Shown here: positions 44,341 through 52,762 of the stretch, one piece after another
Layout of the letters: every line of letters begins with the position of its first letter
How positions within the stretch are numbered: position 1 is the first letter of the stretch
Assembly: GCF_030813695.1 (NCBI RefSeq)
Contig: NZ_JAUSVA010000002.1
Span: 62,001-126,000, forward strand
From: Kitasatospora herbaricolor
GTDB taxonomy: Bacteria > Actinomycetota > Actinomycetes > Streptomycetales > Streptomycetaceae
DNA length: 64,000 nucleotides
Direction of reading: 5' to 3'
Notes under the pieces: model-generated
Seen by the model: only the letters and a program-made list of their open reading frames with translations
Told to the model about the DNA's origin: nothing
Database searches by the model: none
Translations under genes and position numbers: made by a program

Positions 44341-45397
44341 ACATCTCGCATCATTCATAGGGGATCGATAGGTAGTCCACTCCGTATGGGGCCATTACGC
44401 GTCCGGACTCCTGCGCGGCGGCCGACGCTCACAACGACAGCCTCTGACCACCCACCTGGCTGCCGATACCTCGGACGTGGGTCCGCGCCGAAGCGGGGAC
44501 GGGTCAGGTGAGGGCGCGCCGGCAGCCGAGTTCGCGGCCGAGCAGGCCCGGGCCTACGGGATGCGACTGCTCGATGACGGCGGTCTGCTGGAGCAGCTGG
44601 CGCGCCAGCTGCTCCAGCAGACCGCCGAGCTGGTCGTCAACCTCGGTCCTTCTGAGTACCAGCCCTGGCCCCTTCGCGTCCGGTGAGCTGGAACCGGCCG
44701 CCAAATTTTCACCGACCGACCCGGTGGACCGAGCCACTTGGCACGGTCGCCGACCGTGTCACCGGACGGAGAGGTGTGGCCGAAAATCTAGGCGGGGCGG
44801 CGAAGACTGGCCGGGTGAGCAGGATGTCGCCGGCGCGCTGGACGCGCAGCAGGAGACCGTTTCCCGGTAACTGTGAGAGCCCTCCTGGGAGACGTAGGCC
44901 TGCTGATCCAAGCCACCGTCTTGGAGCATGGCGTAGATCGCCTGCACTCTCTGCTTGTATGTGCTCTAATCCGAGCCCTATCATGCACAATCAAGCATCC
45001 TCGGCTCACCGAAAGAGCACTCGGCCCGCTGCACCCGAGGCACCCCGGGGGAACCCCAGGGTCGCCTTAGGAGGCGGGGAGGAAGCCGACAATTCACCTG
45101 TTTCGTCCCACACCCGCATGTTCCCGCATGCTTCCGATTCTGTACGTCGGTGATCGGATACCTCTCGCAGAACGCGTGCACCTCACGATCAGGCCAGGCC
45201 CAGCCGAAAGGCGGGTGGCCCTGCCTGTCGCGTCGAGATGCGCGTCTCTCCCGCAAGAAGTTGTTCCGCCGGTGAGGACCTGTGGTCGGGTCCGCGCTCC
45301 TTCCTCCCGCAGTTGTATTCCCCTCTTCCCCCCGGTCCGGCGCGGTGCCGCACCTTGCCCCAGGGCGGTGCGGTCCGTCCACATGAAGGAGTCATCG
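44341..45397. other. 1-kb stretch without a clear gene
   Basis: Apart from the 50-bp palindrome (44578-44627) nothing firm was found. The plus-strand frame around it (EQARAYGMRLLDDGG, LLEQLARQLLQQ) recalls the N-terminus of IS256-type transposases but breaks off. On the minus strand near 44850-44950 VQAIYAMLQDGGLDQQAYVS looks like a coding remnant. The last 150 bp upstream of 45398 hold the GH20 promoter region, where I saw no consensus hexamers. Confidence 0.3.
44578..44627. repeat. Perfect 50-bp palindrome with no spacer
   Basis: Each half is 25 bp (44578-44602 and 44603-44627) and the two halves are exact reverse complements meeting at GCGCGC-like CTGGCG/CGCCAG. Both strands therefore translate, in one frame each, to the same peptide GLLEQLARQLLQQTA. 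Identity stops abruptly after 25 bp on each side. Confidence 0.85.
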
Positions 45398-47527
45398 ATG
45401 AGGTTGTTTCGTCGGCGAGGCCCTGGCCTCGCCGCTCTGGGTGCCGTCGCCATTGCGACGTCGCTGTTGTCGGGTACGACGGGGGTGACGGCCGCTCGTG
45501 CGGTGTCGGCCCTGCCGGCGATCGTGCCCCAGCCGGTCTCCGAGTCGGCCGGCACCGGCAGCGGGTTCACCCTGGCCGCCGGGACGCAGGTCGACGTGCT
45601 GTCCACCGACCCGGCCGCGTTCGGCGTCGGCGGCTACCTGTCGGGGCTCCTGGCGCCCGCGACCGGGTTCACCCTCCCGGTGGTCAGCTCGACCCAGCCG
45701 GCGGGCAACGCCGTCGTGCTGGACCCGAACGGCCCGGCCACGCTCGGGGCGGAGGGCTACACCCTCACCTCGAACAGCGGCGGCGTCACCGTGACGGCGC
45801 ACGGCGCCGAGGGCCTCTTCCGCGGCGTCCAGACCCTGCGCCAACTGCTGCCGGCCGCCGTGGAGTCGCCCACGGTGAAGCCGGGGCCGTGGACGGTCGC
45901 GCCCGTGCAGATATCCGACTCGCCCCGGTACTCCTACCGCGGCGCGATGCTCGACGTGGCACGCCGCTTCTACCCCGTGGCGCAGGTCAAGCGCTTCATC
46001 GACGAATCCGCCGCGTACAAGATCAACACCCTTCACCTCCACCTGACCGACGATCAGGGCTGGCGGATCGCGATCGGCGCGCTGCCGAACCTGACCACGG
46101 TGGGAGCCAGCACCCAGAGCGGCTTCACCGGCGGCACCTCCTGGTACTACACCGCGGCCGAGTACCAGGACCTCGTCGCGTACGCCAAGTCGCGGTTCAT
46201 GACGCTCGTCCCGGAGATCGACGGCCCGGGCCACACCAGCGCGGCGCTGGCCTCCGTCGCCAACCTGAACTGCAACAACCAGGCGATCGCCCCGTACTCC
46301 GGCGTCGACGTGGGCATCAGCCTCTACTGCCTCGGCGACGCGCAGCACGTCGCCAACGTCGGCAGCTTCCTGAGCACCGTGATCAGCACGGTGGCGGCGC
46401 TCACCCCGGGCCCCTACCTCCACGTGGGCGGCGACGAGACCCCGCAGGCCACGGCCGCCCAGTACGCCTCGTACGTGTCGGCGGCCGCCTCGGCGACCAC
46501 CGCCCAGGGCAAGACCCTGATCGGCTGGCACCAGCTCGGCCAGGGCACCCTCCCGGCGAACAGCCTGCTCCAGTTCTGGGGCGACGCCGCCGACCGGGCC
46601 ACCGTGGGCACCTCGCAGGAGTCCAAGAGCATCCAGCAGGTCCGCTCCGGGGCCGCGCAGGGCGCCAGGTTCATCATGTCCCCCTCGGACCACGCCTACC
46701 TGGACATGAAGTACGACTCCAGCACCCCCTACGGCCTGAGCTGGGACGGCTACGTCTCGGCCCAGAAGGCCTACGACTGGGACCCGACGACCGTCACCGC
46801 CAAGACCAACGGCACCTCCCCGGTCGTGCCGGCCGCCCAGATCGCCGGCGTGGAGGCCGCACTCTGGGCCGACCGCGCCTACTCGCCCAGCACCAGCACG
46901 CCGAACTCCGGCAGCCAGTTCCCCGAACCGTCCGTCTACACCGACCACATGAGCTTCCCCCGGCTGCCGGCCGTCGCCGAGATCGGCTGGTCGCCGCAGT
47001 CCACCCACGACTGGACCGGCTTCAGCCAGCGCCTCGCCGCCCAGGGCCCGCGCTGGACGGCCGCGGGCATCGCCTTCTACGCCGCCCCCGACATCACCTG
47101 GCCGAGCACCCCCGGCACCCTGAACGGCGTGCACACCGTCACCACCGGCGGCCAGGCCCTGGACGACCCGGCCAGCTCCACCAGCAACGGCCTCCAGCTG
47201 GACACCTGGGCACTGCACGGCGGCAGCAACCAGAAGTGGACCTTCACCCAGCAGTCCGACGGCTCCTACACGCTCGTCAACGGCGCCTCCGGTCTCTGCC
47301 TCGACGTGAACGGCGGCTCGATGTCCGCCGGCGCGGCCGTGATCCAGTACACCTGCAGCGGCGGCCTCAACCAGCGCTGGCAGGCCGTGGCGCTGGCCGG
47401 CGGCGGCTACACCCTGGCCTCGGCCAAGAGCGGGCTGCTGCTGACCACCGCCTCGACCGCCAACGGCGCCCTGGTGACCCAGCAGAACAACACCAACGCG
47501 GCTCTGCAGCACTGGACCATCACCTGA
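45398..47527 (+). CDS. Secreted GH20 beta-N-acetylhexosaminidase with C-terminal ricin-type CBM13
   Basis: 709 residues from an ATG at 45398; AAGGAG six bases upstream supports it over the in-frame ATG at 45383. A signal peptide (LAALGAVAIATSLLSGTTG, cleavage near AARA) is followed by a GH20b domain (about 40-165) and the GH20 barrel: YRGAMLDVARRFYPVAQVKR, LHLHLTDDQGWRI, FMTLVPEIDGPGHTSAAL, the catalytic Asp-Glu pair in LHVGGDETPQAT, and WGDAADRA. The last 130 residues are a beta-trefoil (GSNQKWTFTQQSDGSYTLVN, CLDVNGGSMSAGA, NQRWQAVALAGGGYTL). GH20 releases terminal GlcNAc or GalNAc by substrate-assisted catalysis from chitin, glycoproteins or glycolipids. It acts outside the cell and is followed by a strong terminator. 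Confidence 0.92.
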   Translation: MRLFRRRGPGLAALGAVAIATSLLSGTTGVTAARAVSALPAIVPQPVSESAGTGSGFTLAAGTQVDVLSTDPAAFGVGGYLSGLLAPATGFTLPVVSSTQPAGNAVVLDPNGPATLGAEGYTLTSNSGGVTVTAHGAEGLFRGVQTLRQLLPAAVESPTVKPGPWTVAPVQISDSPRYSYRGAMLDVARRFYPVAQVKRFIDESAAYKINTLHLHLTDDQGWRIAIGALPNLTTVGASTQSGFTGGTSWYYTAAEYQDLVAYAKSRFMTLVPEIDGPGHTSAALASVANLNCNNQAIAPYSGVDVGISLYCLGDAQHVANVGSFLSTVISTVAALTPGPYLHVGGDETPQATAAQYASYVSAAASATTAQGKTLIGWHQLGQGTLPANSLLQFWGDAADRATVGTSQESKSIQQVRSGAAQGARFIMSPSDHAYLDMKYDSSTPYGLSWDGYVSAQKAYDWDPTTVTAKTNGTSPVVPAAQIAGVEAALWADRAYSPSTSTPNSGSQFPEPSVYTDHMSFPRLPAVAEIGWSPQSTHDWTGFSQRLAAQGPRWTAAGIAFYAAPDITWPSTPGTLNGVHTVTTGGQALDDPASSTSNGLQLDTWALHGGSNQKWTFTQQSDGSYTLVNGASGLCLDVNGGSMSAGAAVIQYTCSGGLNQRWQAVALAGGGYTLASAKSGLLLTTASTANGALVTQQNNTNAALQHWTIT

Positions 47528-47562
47528 CCCGGCCAGGCCTGGTGCGGCCCAGGTAGCCCCGA

Positions 47563-47591
47563 GGGCGCCCGCTCGGTCCGAGCGGGCGCCC
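47563..47591 (+). terminator. Terminator of the GH20 gene
   Basis: GGGCGCCCGCTCG (47563-47575) pairs perfectly with CGAGCGGGCGCCC (47579-47591) across a 3-nt GTC loop, 36 bp past the stop codon. Confidence 0.75.
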
Positions 47592-47996
47592 AACCGGTGT
47601 ACGCCGCCCGGAGCATCCGCGTTCGCCGTGCCTACGGTGCATAGGACCGCCCTCTTTGCCCCGCTGCTGTCTGCAGTCGTCCCGGCACGCGGGTCCGACC
47701 TCGCATTCCGCCTCTTTCCGCGCGCCATGAGGGCGTACTTCGTCCCCATCGGCCCAGCCCGAATGACCCACCCGGACGACATAGGCGCCCGCCTCGGCTA
47801 CCACGAGTATGCCGTCGGCCGTCTGGGCAGACCTGAACGACTGACACACAGGTTCGACGCCTCAAGTGCGATTCGGAGAAGCGGTGTTCGTCCGACGGGG
47901 GCGCCCGGGTCTTCGTTGTTCCGCGCTGTCGGGCCCAGGCTGCACGCGGCCGAGGGCAGAGCGCGAGGCGTTCGCTCGTCGCGACCCGGCGATGCG
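47592..47996. other. Spacer without a recognisable gene
   Basis: Convergent spacer between the GH20 gene and the XRE regulator. A minus-strand open stretch (QTADGILVVAEAGAYVVRVG near 47770-47840) is protein-like, but there is no start with a ribosome binding site and no known family. Confidence 0.3.
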
Positions 47997-48612
47997 TCAC
48001 GGGTTCCAGCGGATGCCGTGGAAGCCCGGCGGTACGTCGTAGTCCGCCAGGTGCACCCGGTCGTCGATGACGCGCAACGTGGCCACGTCCTTGTGCGGGG
48101 AGGCGCCGTCCAGCCGCCAGACCCGGTACGCCTGGCCGACACCGGTGCCGGGCGCGAAGCGGACCGTCAGGTCGAGGTGCTGCCCGGCACGGCGGAACCA
48201 CCGGCCGTGACAGGGCTCCGGCTGACCGGCCGTGAGGTGGTACTCCAACGCGAAGGTCTCGCCCGCGCCGAGCGGGGCCCACAGCAACTCGGCGGCGACC
48301 AGGGCGGCCTCCCGGGTCGGTACGCACCCGGCCGAGACGGCAGTCGCGGCCGGCCCGGACGGGTTCGTCCAGCAGCCGGCCGAGGGCCCCGCCGGGCAGG
48401 TCGAGCACGGCCTCCAGTACGGCCACGAGGTGCAGGCTGTCCGGCCGGCGCGGGCGGCTGACTCCGCGCTGCCAGTTGCTGAGGGTGGAGATGCTTACCG
48501 ACAGGCCGCGGGCGGCCAGCCGATCACGGAGGCGCTCCAGACCGAGGCCCCGAGCCGCGATCGCCGAGCGCAGCACCGTGTGGAACGGGCCGGTGGTGGG
48601 AACGTCATCCAT
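47997..48612 (-). pseudogene. XRE-type helix-turn-helix regulator with a one-base frameshift
   Basis: About 205 residues. From ATG 48612 the first part is an XRE DNA-binding domain (ARGLGLERLRDRLAARGLSV, ISTLSNWQRGVSRPRRPDS, LHLVAVLEAVLDLPGGALGR). After LLDEP the frame shifts at about 48361-48366. The continuation is GPAATAVSAGCVPTREAALV, then AAELLWAPLGAGETFALEYH and a C-terminal sensor-like beta domain (VGQAYRVWRLDGASPHKDVA, LADYDVPPGFHGIRWNP) to the stop at 47997. One inserted base in a CCC run would restore a single reading frame. It lies downstream of, and on the same strand as, the fucose GntR gene, but 600 bp away. It may be an intact gene with a sequencing error. Confidence 0.6.
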
Positions 48613-49216
48613 GGCGCGGCGAGAACCCCCGGATCATCAGCACACAGCAGGCTTTGAGCACCCCGGCTCGTACCCTTCCGAAGGGCACCCCGATCCGTGC
48701 CGGTCTCTGCCGAGGCAGCCGCAGAGGCCGCCCCTCACCTCCCGCTTCGAACCGCACCCGTACCGGCGTTCTGCTCCGTTCGGCACGCCGGCACCATAGG
48801 GGCGTCACGGCAGGCGGGAGGCCTCCGGCCTGCGAACCCGACCTGCTTCGCGACTCCCTGGCACCCACCCATGGGCGCAGGCATCCGGCCGATCCGGCCC
48901 GATGCCGAGTCGCGGCAAGCTCGGCCGGAGCAGTCGGCTGCTTGAACGCCGGAGACGGTGCCGGCCCAGTCGGGACGGACTTCTCCAAAATTCGCCGGCG
49001 TCGGCGTCCTGACGGGTGCCGTCGCGCCAGTGGTCCGCGAGATGCCGACAGGGGAACACCACGTAGTCGGACGGGGAGCCGTAGGTACAGTCACGGACGG
49101 CCTGGGGTCGCGGTCGGCGAGGCCTCGGGCCGATACCCCGGGGGCCGTCACCGGCGCCGACAGATCGCCCGCGCGGCTGCGGCCGCCGGGGCCTGCAGCA
49201 CAGGGCCGGGAGGCGG
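48613..49216. other. 600-bp spacer with no gene seen
   Basis: Lies between two minus-strand regulators. All frames on both strands were read; none combines a start with a ribosome binding site and a protein-like sequence. It probably holds the XRE promoter and the end of the GntR transcript. Confidence 0.35.
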
Positions 49217-49921
49217 CTACGCCGTGGGGGGCAGGACGGCTTCGGCTGAACCCAGGGTGCCGCGCAGCCACTCCTCGACGCCGGCCACGTGGACCGTCGC
49301 CCACGAGGCGGCCAGGTCGGGACGGCGGGCGGCGATCGCGTCGAGGATGGCCCGGTGCTGCTGCCGGGTGCGCTCCACCGCGCCCTCCTCCGTGATACCG
49401 CGCCAGACCCGTGCCCTGGTGGTCGGGCCGGACAGCCCCTCGATCAAGGAGCAGAGCACCATGTTCCCCGCGCCCGCGGCGATCCGCTGGTGGAACTCCA
49501 GGTCGTTGGCGATCAGCTCCTCCAGGGTCGGTTCGTCACCGAGCCGGTCGAGGATCCGGCCCAACGCGTCCACCTCCTCGGGCTGCATCCGGCGCGCGGC
49601 CATCGCGGTCGCGGCCGGCTCCAGGATCCGCCGGACCTCGAGGAACTGCAGCACCGTGTCGTCCTGGTGGAAGTCGACCACGAAGCCCAGCGCGTCCAGG
49701 AGCAGACTGGGTTCCAGGCTGGTGACGTAGGTGCCGTCGCCCTGACGGACGTCCAGCACCCGGATGAGTGACAGGGCCTTCACCGCCTCGCGCAGGGAAT
49801 TGCGCGAGAGGCCGAGCCGCTCGGCGAGGTCGGCCTCCTTCGGGAGTCTGGCTCCCGGGCGCAGCTCACCGCTGACGATCATCGCCTTGATCTTGTCGAT
49901 CGCCTCATCGGTTACCGGCAT
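49217..49921 (-). CDS. FadR/GntR-family regulator, likely controls the deoxysugar genes
   Basis: 234 residues from an ATG at 49921 with GAGGAGGAA about six bases upstream. The winged helix comes first (IDKIKAMIVSGELRPGARLP, DLAERLGLSRNSLREAVKAL, VRQGDGTYVTSL), then an FCD ligand domain (LQFLEVRRILEPAATAMAAR, NDLEFHQRIAAGAGN, QQHRAILDAIAARRPD, HVAGVEEWL) whose Asp and His residues bind a metal and a carboxylate ligand. FCD regulators usually sense sugar acids, so L-fuconate or a keto-deoxy acid is a plausible inducer. It is the last gene after the transporter, 206 bp behind the permease. Its predicted operator is the CATC-G-GATG repeat found at 54081, 54308, 62595 and 62897. Confidence 0.85.
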   Translation of the reverse strand: MPVTDEAIDKIKAMIVSGELRPGARLPKEADLAERLGLSRNSLREAVKALSLIRVLDVRQGDGTYVTSLEPSLLLDALGFVVDFHQDDTVLQFLEVRRILEPAATAMAARRMQPEEVDALGRILDRLGDEPTLEELIANDLEFHQRIAAGAGNMVLCSLIEGLSGPTTRARVWRGITEEGAVERTRQQHRAILDAIAARRPDLAASWATVHVAGVEEWLRGTLGSAEAVLPPTA

Positions 49922-50127
49922 GCTCGTTCCTCCTCTCCGTACGGACACCTGAGGTGGTCGGCGCGGCCGACGCTCTCCTGAGCTGTGGATATGACGGTAC
50001 TCCCCACCGGGCACGCCCCCTGACTCCGGTGGCCCTGCGGCGCCGCACCGCCGGATCCGTCGGTGCGGGAAGCCGGAGCGGTGCGATGGCCGGGAGCCGT
50101 CGCACCGCGACCGGGTGACATCGCCTG

Positions 50128-51153
50128 CTACTCCTGCTTCTCACCGGAGGCGAAGCGGGAGACGATCAGCGCCAGGATGATGATGGCTCCGTAGAGGAAC
50201 TGGTTCCACAGCGGTGGGACGCCCGCCAGGGTCATGACGTTGACGACGAGTTGCAGCGTCAGGACGCCGGTGAGGGCGCCGAACAGGGTGCCGCGGCCGC
50301 CGTTGAGGCTGACGCCGCCGATGACCGTGGCGGCGAAGACCTGGAAGATCCAGCCGCTGCCCTGGTTCGCCGAGATGGAGCCGTAGTGGCCGGCGTACAG
50401 GATGCCGGCGAAGGCCGCCAGCACGCCGCCGGTGATCAGGACGGCCCAGGTGATGCGGTCGACCCGGATGCCGGCGGCGCGGGCGGCTTCGGCGTTTCCG
50501 CCGATCGCGTAGAGCGCCCGGCCGTGCCGCAGCCAGGCGAGCGCGGCGCCGCCGACCAGGAACAGGACTCCGCAGATCCAGATCGCGGCCGGCGCGCCGA
50601 ACCAGGATGCACCGCCGAGGTAGGAGAAGGAGGGGGGCAGGTTCACGATGGACTGACCATCGGATATGGCGACCTGCAGGCCGCGGAGCAAGGTCAGGGC
50701 GCCGAGGGTGACGATGAACCCGTTGAGGCGCAGCTTGAGGATGAGGAAGCCGTTGGCGGCGCCGATGAGGGCCCCGACGAGCAGGCAGAGTGGAACGGCG
50801 GTCCAGCCGGGGAAGAGGCCGAGGCCGTTGAACCGGTCGCCGGAGGTGGGCAGGACCAGCCAGACGGCGATGACCGGGGCGACGCCGATGGTGGACTCCA
50901 GTGAGAGGTCCATCCGTCCGGCGATCAGGACGAGTGCCTGGGCCAGCACCAACAGGCTGAGTTCGGTGGCCTGCTGCCCGACTCCGAGGAGGTTGTCCGA
51001 GGTCAGGAAGGCCGGCGAGACGATGAAGCCGATGACACCGAGGGCCAGGAGTACCGGTACCAGTGAGAGGTCCCGGTAGCGGGCGATGTCCGGCCGGGGC
51101 CGGGCGGTCGGTGCAGTGGCGGTGCGGGGGGTGAGTTCAGTGACGGGTGACAT
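50128..51153 (-). CDS. Sugar ABC transporter permease (RbsC-like)
   Basis: 341 residues from an ATG at 51153 with AAGGAAAG five bases upstream; it overlaps the ATPase gene by 17 bp. About eight to ten membrane helices are visible (LSLVPVLLALGVIGFIVSPA, LVLAQALVLIAGRMDLSLES, ICGVLFLVGGAALAWL, AVLITGGVLAAFAGILYAGH). The family loop GGNAEAARAAGIRVDRI and the conserved segment FAATVIGGVSLNGGRGTLFG that docks to the ATPase are present. It belongs to the BPD_transp_2/RbsC group, which usually works as a homodimer, so one permease gene is enough. With the neighbours it should import the sugar that the divergent operon degrades. Confidence 0.9.
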   Translation of the reverse strand: MSPVTELTPRTATAPTARPRPDIARYRDLSLVPVLLALGVIGFIVSPAFLTSDNLLGVGQQATELSLLVLAQALVLIAGRMDLSLESTIGVAPVIAVWLVLPTSGDRFNGLGLFPGWTAVPLCLLVGALIGAANGFLILKLRLNGFIVTLGALTLLRGLQVAISDGQSIVNLPPSFSYLGGASWFGAPAAIWICGVLFLVGGAALAWLRHGRALYAIGGNAEAARAAGIRVDRITWAVLITGGVLAAFAGILYAGHYGSISANQGSGWIFQVFAATVIGGVSLNGGRGTLFGALTGVLTLQLVVNVMTLAGVPPLWNQFLYGAIIILALIVSRFASGEKQE

Positions 51154-52702
51154 GGCTTTCCTTCGTGTCGGTGTCGGCCATGCCCTCCATGGCGGCGACC
51201 AGCTGTTCGTCACTCCAGCCGCGGGGGAACTCCGCGACGATCCGGCCGTGGAACATCGCCACCACCCGGTCGCAGACCCGCAGGTCGTCCAGTTCGTCGG
51301 ACACGATCAGGGCGGTTCTGCCGTCGTCGGCGACCTGGCGGACGGTGTCGAGCAGGGATTCCTTGGACTTGATGTCGACGCCGTTGGTGGGCCGGACGGC
51401 GACCAGGACGTGGGGGCGGGTGGCCAGCGCGCGGGCGATGACCACCTTCTGCTGGTTGCCGCCCGAGAGTCCGTCCACCGAGGCGTCGGGGCCCGGGGTC
51501 TTGATGTCCAGGTCGGCGATCATCCGCTCGGCGAAGGCCCTGGTCCGGGAGGGCAGGACGGTACCGAAGGGACCGAGCTGGCCGGTGACGGTGAGGGTGG
51601 CGTTCTCGGCGACGCTGCGCCCCGGGACCAGGCCCTGGATGTGACGGTCCTCGGGGACGAAGCCGACGCCGGCGGCGAGCGCGGCCGGGACGCGGCCGGT
51701 GCGGACGGGCTTGCCCGCGACGGTGATCCGGCCCGTGGGGCGGTGCAGGCCGGCGATCGTCTCACCGACCTGGACGTTGCCACTGGCGGCGGCGCCGGCC
51801 AGGCCGAGGACTTCGCCGGACCGGGCCCGCAGGCTGAGGTCCTCGAACGCCCCGGGCAGGGTGAGGTGGTCGAGTTCGAGCAGGTACGGCGCGTCGGGGG
51901 CCGGCCCGGCGGCGTGCCGCGCCCCGGCGGCACCGCGGCTCTCACCGGTCATCGCCTCGACCAGGGTGTGGTGGCCGAGGCCTGCGACGGGGACGGTGGT
52001 GATGTGCCGGGCGTCGCGGTAGACGGTGACGGTGGCGCAGAGGTCGTAGACCTCCTGCAGGTGGTGCGAGATGAACAGGAACGCGACGCCCTGGATCTGC
52101 AGCTCGCGGAGTTTGCCGAACAGGCGCTCGATGCCGCGGGCGTCGAGCTTGGCGGTCGGCTCGTCAAGGATGATGAACCGGGCGCCGAACGACAGTGCCC
52201 GGGCGATCTCGACGAACTGCCGCTGCTCGACGGTGAGCTGGTCGGCGCGGGCGGCGGGGTCGACGTCGACGCCGTATTCGGCGAGCAGGTCCGAGGCGCG
52301 GGTGCGCAGGCGTCGCCAGCTGATCGGCCGCAGTGCCCGGCCGCTCTGCCGGTCGAGGAAGAGGTTCTCGGCGACGGTGAGGGTGCCGATGACGGTGGAG
52401 CGCTGGTAGACGCAGGCGACCCGGGCGCGCCAGGCGTCGATGTCGCCGGAGGCGGGGGCCGGCGCGCCGTTGAAGCGCAGGGTACCGGTGTCGGGGCTCT
52501 GCAGACCGGTGAGAATGGAGACGAGGGTGGACTTGCCGGCGCCGTTGCGGCCGACCAGCGCGTGCGACTCGCCCGGCGCCACCGACAGCCGCGCGTCGGA
52601 GAGGGCGACGGTCGCGCCGAAGCGCTTGTTGATGCCGTGCGCCTCGACGACCGGGGCGGCCGAGGCGCCGGCCGGACCGGGGAGGCGGTTGGTGTCCGCC
52701 AT
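51137..52702 (-). CDS. Sugar ABC transporter ATPase with two fused nucleotide-binding domains (RbsA-like)
   Basis: 521 residues, start ATG 52702. Domain 1: Walker A GRNGAGKST, signature-like LTVEQRQFVEIARAL, Walker B FIILDEPTAKLD. Domain 2: P-loop position GLAGAAASGN, signature LSGGNQQKVVIARAL, and Walker B region HVLVAVRPTNGVDIKSK. Thus domain 1 has the ATP-binding P-loop and catalytic Glu but a poor signature, and domain 2 has a good signature but no P-loop and no catalytic Asp-Glu (V-R instead). One composite site should therefore hydrolyse ATP. The degenerate second P-loop is usual in RbsA/MglA proteins; the loss of Asp-Glu in its Walker B goes further than in E. coli RbsA. It is translated just before the permease, which it overlaps. 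Confidence 0.9.
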   Translation of the reverse strand: MADTNRLPGPAGASAAPVVEAHGINKRFGATVALSDARLSVAPGESHALVGRNGAGKSTLVSILTGLQSPDTGTLRFNGAPAPASGDIDAWRARVACVYQRSTVIGTLTVAENLFLDRQSGRALRPISWRRLRTRASDLLAEYGVDVDPAARADQLTVEQRQFVEIARALSFGARFIILDEPTAKLDARGIERLFGKLRELQIQGVAFLFISHHLQEVYDLCATVTVYRDARHITTVPVAGLGHHTLVEAMTGESRGAAGARHAAGPAPDAPYLLELDHLTLPGAFEDLSLRARSGEVLGLAGAAASGNVQVGETIAGLHRPTGRITVAGKPVRTGRVPAALAAGVGFVPEDRHIQGLVPGRSVAENATLTVTGQLGPFGTVLPSRTRAFAERMIADLDIKTPGPDASVDGLSGGNQQKVVIARALATRPHVLVAVRPTNGVDIKSKESLLDTVRQVADDGRTALIVSDELDDLRVCDRVVAMFHGRIVAEFPRGWSDEQLVAAMEGMADTDTKESHVTRH

Positions 52703-52762
52703 GGGTGAGGTTCCTTTCCGCTGGGTGGTCCGTGGCGGCGGGCCTGGGGCCCGCCGCCGGGT

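Noticed and set aside
44245..44354. Small peptide from an ATG pair at 44354 (MMRDVVESEFPNYGFDF), considered as a RiPP precursor
   Set aside because: No ribosome binding site, no modifying enzymes nearby, and the palindrome dictates part of the sequence.
45392..47782. 796-codon minus-strand frame opposite the GH20 gene
   Set aside because: Antisense shadow of a gene with clear GH20 and CBM13 motifs; it also crosses the GH20 terminator.
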